This document shows positions 5,472-6,058 of a stretch of DNA of 6,058 bases, piece by piece. The translations under genes and the position numbers were made by a program. The stretch's first letter is position 1. Each line of letters begins with the position of its first letter. Source of the DNA: an uncultured Lachnospiraceae bacterium. GTDB lineage: Bacteria; Bacillota; Clostridia; Lachnospirales; Lachnospiraceae. The stretch is taken from assembly GCA_902783735.1 (NCBI GenBank), contig CACZSE010000132.1, positions 1 to 6,058 of the forward strand, in the 5' to 3' direction. The notes beneath the pieces are model-generated. The model was not told the DNA's origin and made no database searches. It was given only the letters and a program-made list of their open reading frames with translations.

Positions 5472-6058
5472 ATGGATGAAGAAACAAAAAAAGTGCTAAT
5501 GATCATGCTTGTCATTCTGGGAGTCGTTTTTATAGGCTTTGGAGCAATATTCAATTATTCCCAGAGAGATGCACATGATTGGGATAATATGGGAAAGAAA
5601 GAAGAAGTCGGTGAGCCTACTCCCGAACCTGCATACAATCCGTATTCGGAAAAAGATGAAGAAAAGAAGACCAAGGTCGATCCGAATGCGATAAAGACCA
5701 TAGTATTAAGAAGTAATGTTGAAAATGAACTGGAAAGCTACAGGTTCGAGATCTATGTTACCGATGAAGGAAATCTTTTGTTTAACTGCTGGTATCCGTC
5801 AGCGGACGGAACCATCACCTGCATCGATGAACCCATTAACAGGTCGAGACTTGATGATATAACGGATATATTGGAGCGATATACAGTTTCAAGCACCATT
5901 AAGAAATACAGAGAGGCCCCGGGGGATGTGTCTGTAGAGGGAGATGATTCCAAGGCTCTTGAAGTGGCATTTTTAGATGGGGATTTTGTAAATGTCGGTT
6001 TCCCGAACGGTGCGGGACCTGCTTTGGAAAAATATTTTAAGGAACTGGCAGAGTGGCT
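5472..6058 (+). CDS. Single-pass membrane-anchored protein of unknown function (3' end outside window)
   Basis: The reading frame is open from ATG 5472 to the right edge, giving 195 complete codons without a stop. I do not recognise the family. A short charged N-terminus (MDEETKK) is followed by one hydrophobic helix at about 8-27 and then a polar chain, which suggests an N-in anchor with an extracytoplasmic C-terminal part. There is no lipobox cysteine and no clear signal-peptidase site. A linker at about 40-70 is rich in Glu, Lys and Pro. From about residue 72 a folded region seems to begin, with alternating strand-like segments (TIVLRSN, YRFEIYVTDEGNLLFNCWYP) and a helix-like LDDITDILERY. 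Cys106 and Cys117 are the only cysteines seen and could pair if the domain is outside the cell. The good GAGGA site and consistent codon use make it a real gene. It may be cotranscribed with metF, but a functional link is not implied. Confidence 0.8.
   Translation, partial: MDEETKKVLMIMLVILGVVFIGFGAIFNYSQRDAHDWDNMGKKEEVGEPTPEPAYNPYSEKDEEKKTKVDPNAIKTIVLRSNVENELESYRFEIYVTDEGNLLFNCWYPSADGTITCIDEPINRSRLDDITDILERYTVSSTIKKYREAPGDVSVEGDDSKALEVAFLDGDFVNVGFPNGAGPALEKYFKELAEW

Noticed and set aside
5090..5554. Minus-strand open frame of 154 codons over the end of metF and the next gene
   Set aside because: It lies antisense to two well-supported genes, its protein looks like no family, and it crosses their junction. 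It is a shadow frame.

Overview
The window looks like a piece of an ordinary Firmicutes (Clostridia) chromosome, probably from the Lachnospiraceae or a close relative. The grounds are compact gene spacing, strong GGAGG-type ribosome binding sites, textbook sigma-A promoter elements, short U-tailed hairpin terminators, and family-typical protein sequences. The family-level placement rests on my recollection of similar proteins and is tentative. No mobile element, CRISPR array, tRNA or rRNA is visible, and no intergenic stretch exceeds about 120 bases.

Positions 1-1762 hold a two-gene operon for the last two cytosolic steps of hexuronate (pectin or glucuronate) breakdown. KdgK phosphorylates 2-keto-3-deoxygluconate to KDPG, and the KDPG aldolase splits it into pyruvate and glyceraldehyde 3-phosphate. 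The genes are 9 nt apart and end at a strong hairpin terminator. The operon promoter and any earlier genes lie left of the window.

Positions 1763-3302 hold a single-gene unit with its own near-consensus promoter, a strong ribosome binding site, an AzgA-type NCS2 purine permease and a 12-bp hairpin terminator. The leader is too short for a purine riboswitch.

Positions 3303-4523 hold a convergent minus-strand gene for an integral membrane acyltransferase of the Acyltransferase_3 family. Its promoter lies back to back with the promoter of the next plus-strand gene: two TATAAT boxes in mirror orientation are only 21 bp apart, so the two polymerase footprints overlap.

Positions 4522-6058 hold metF (5,10-methylenetetrahydrofolate reductase). 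It is followed after 34 nt, with no terminator, by the start of a single-pass membrane protein I do not recognise, which runs off the right edge. 

Overall this is mostly housekeeping and catabolic DNA. I found no convincing new multi-gene system. The points most worth following are the overlapping divergent promoters and the unidentified membrane-anchored protein behind metF.
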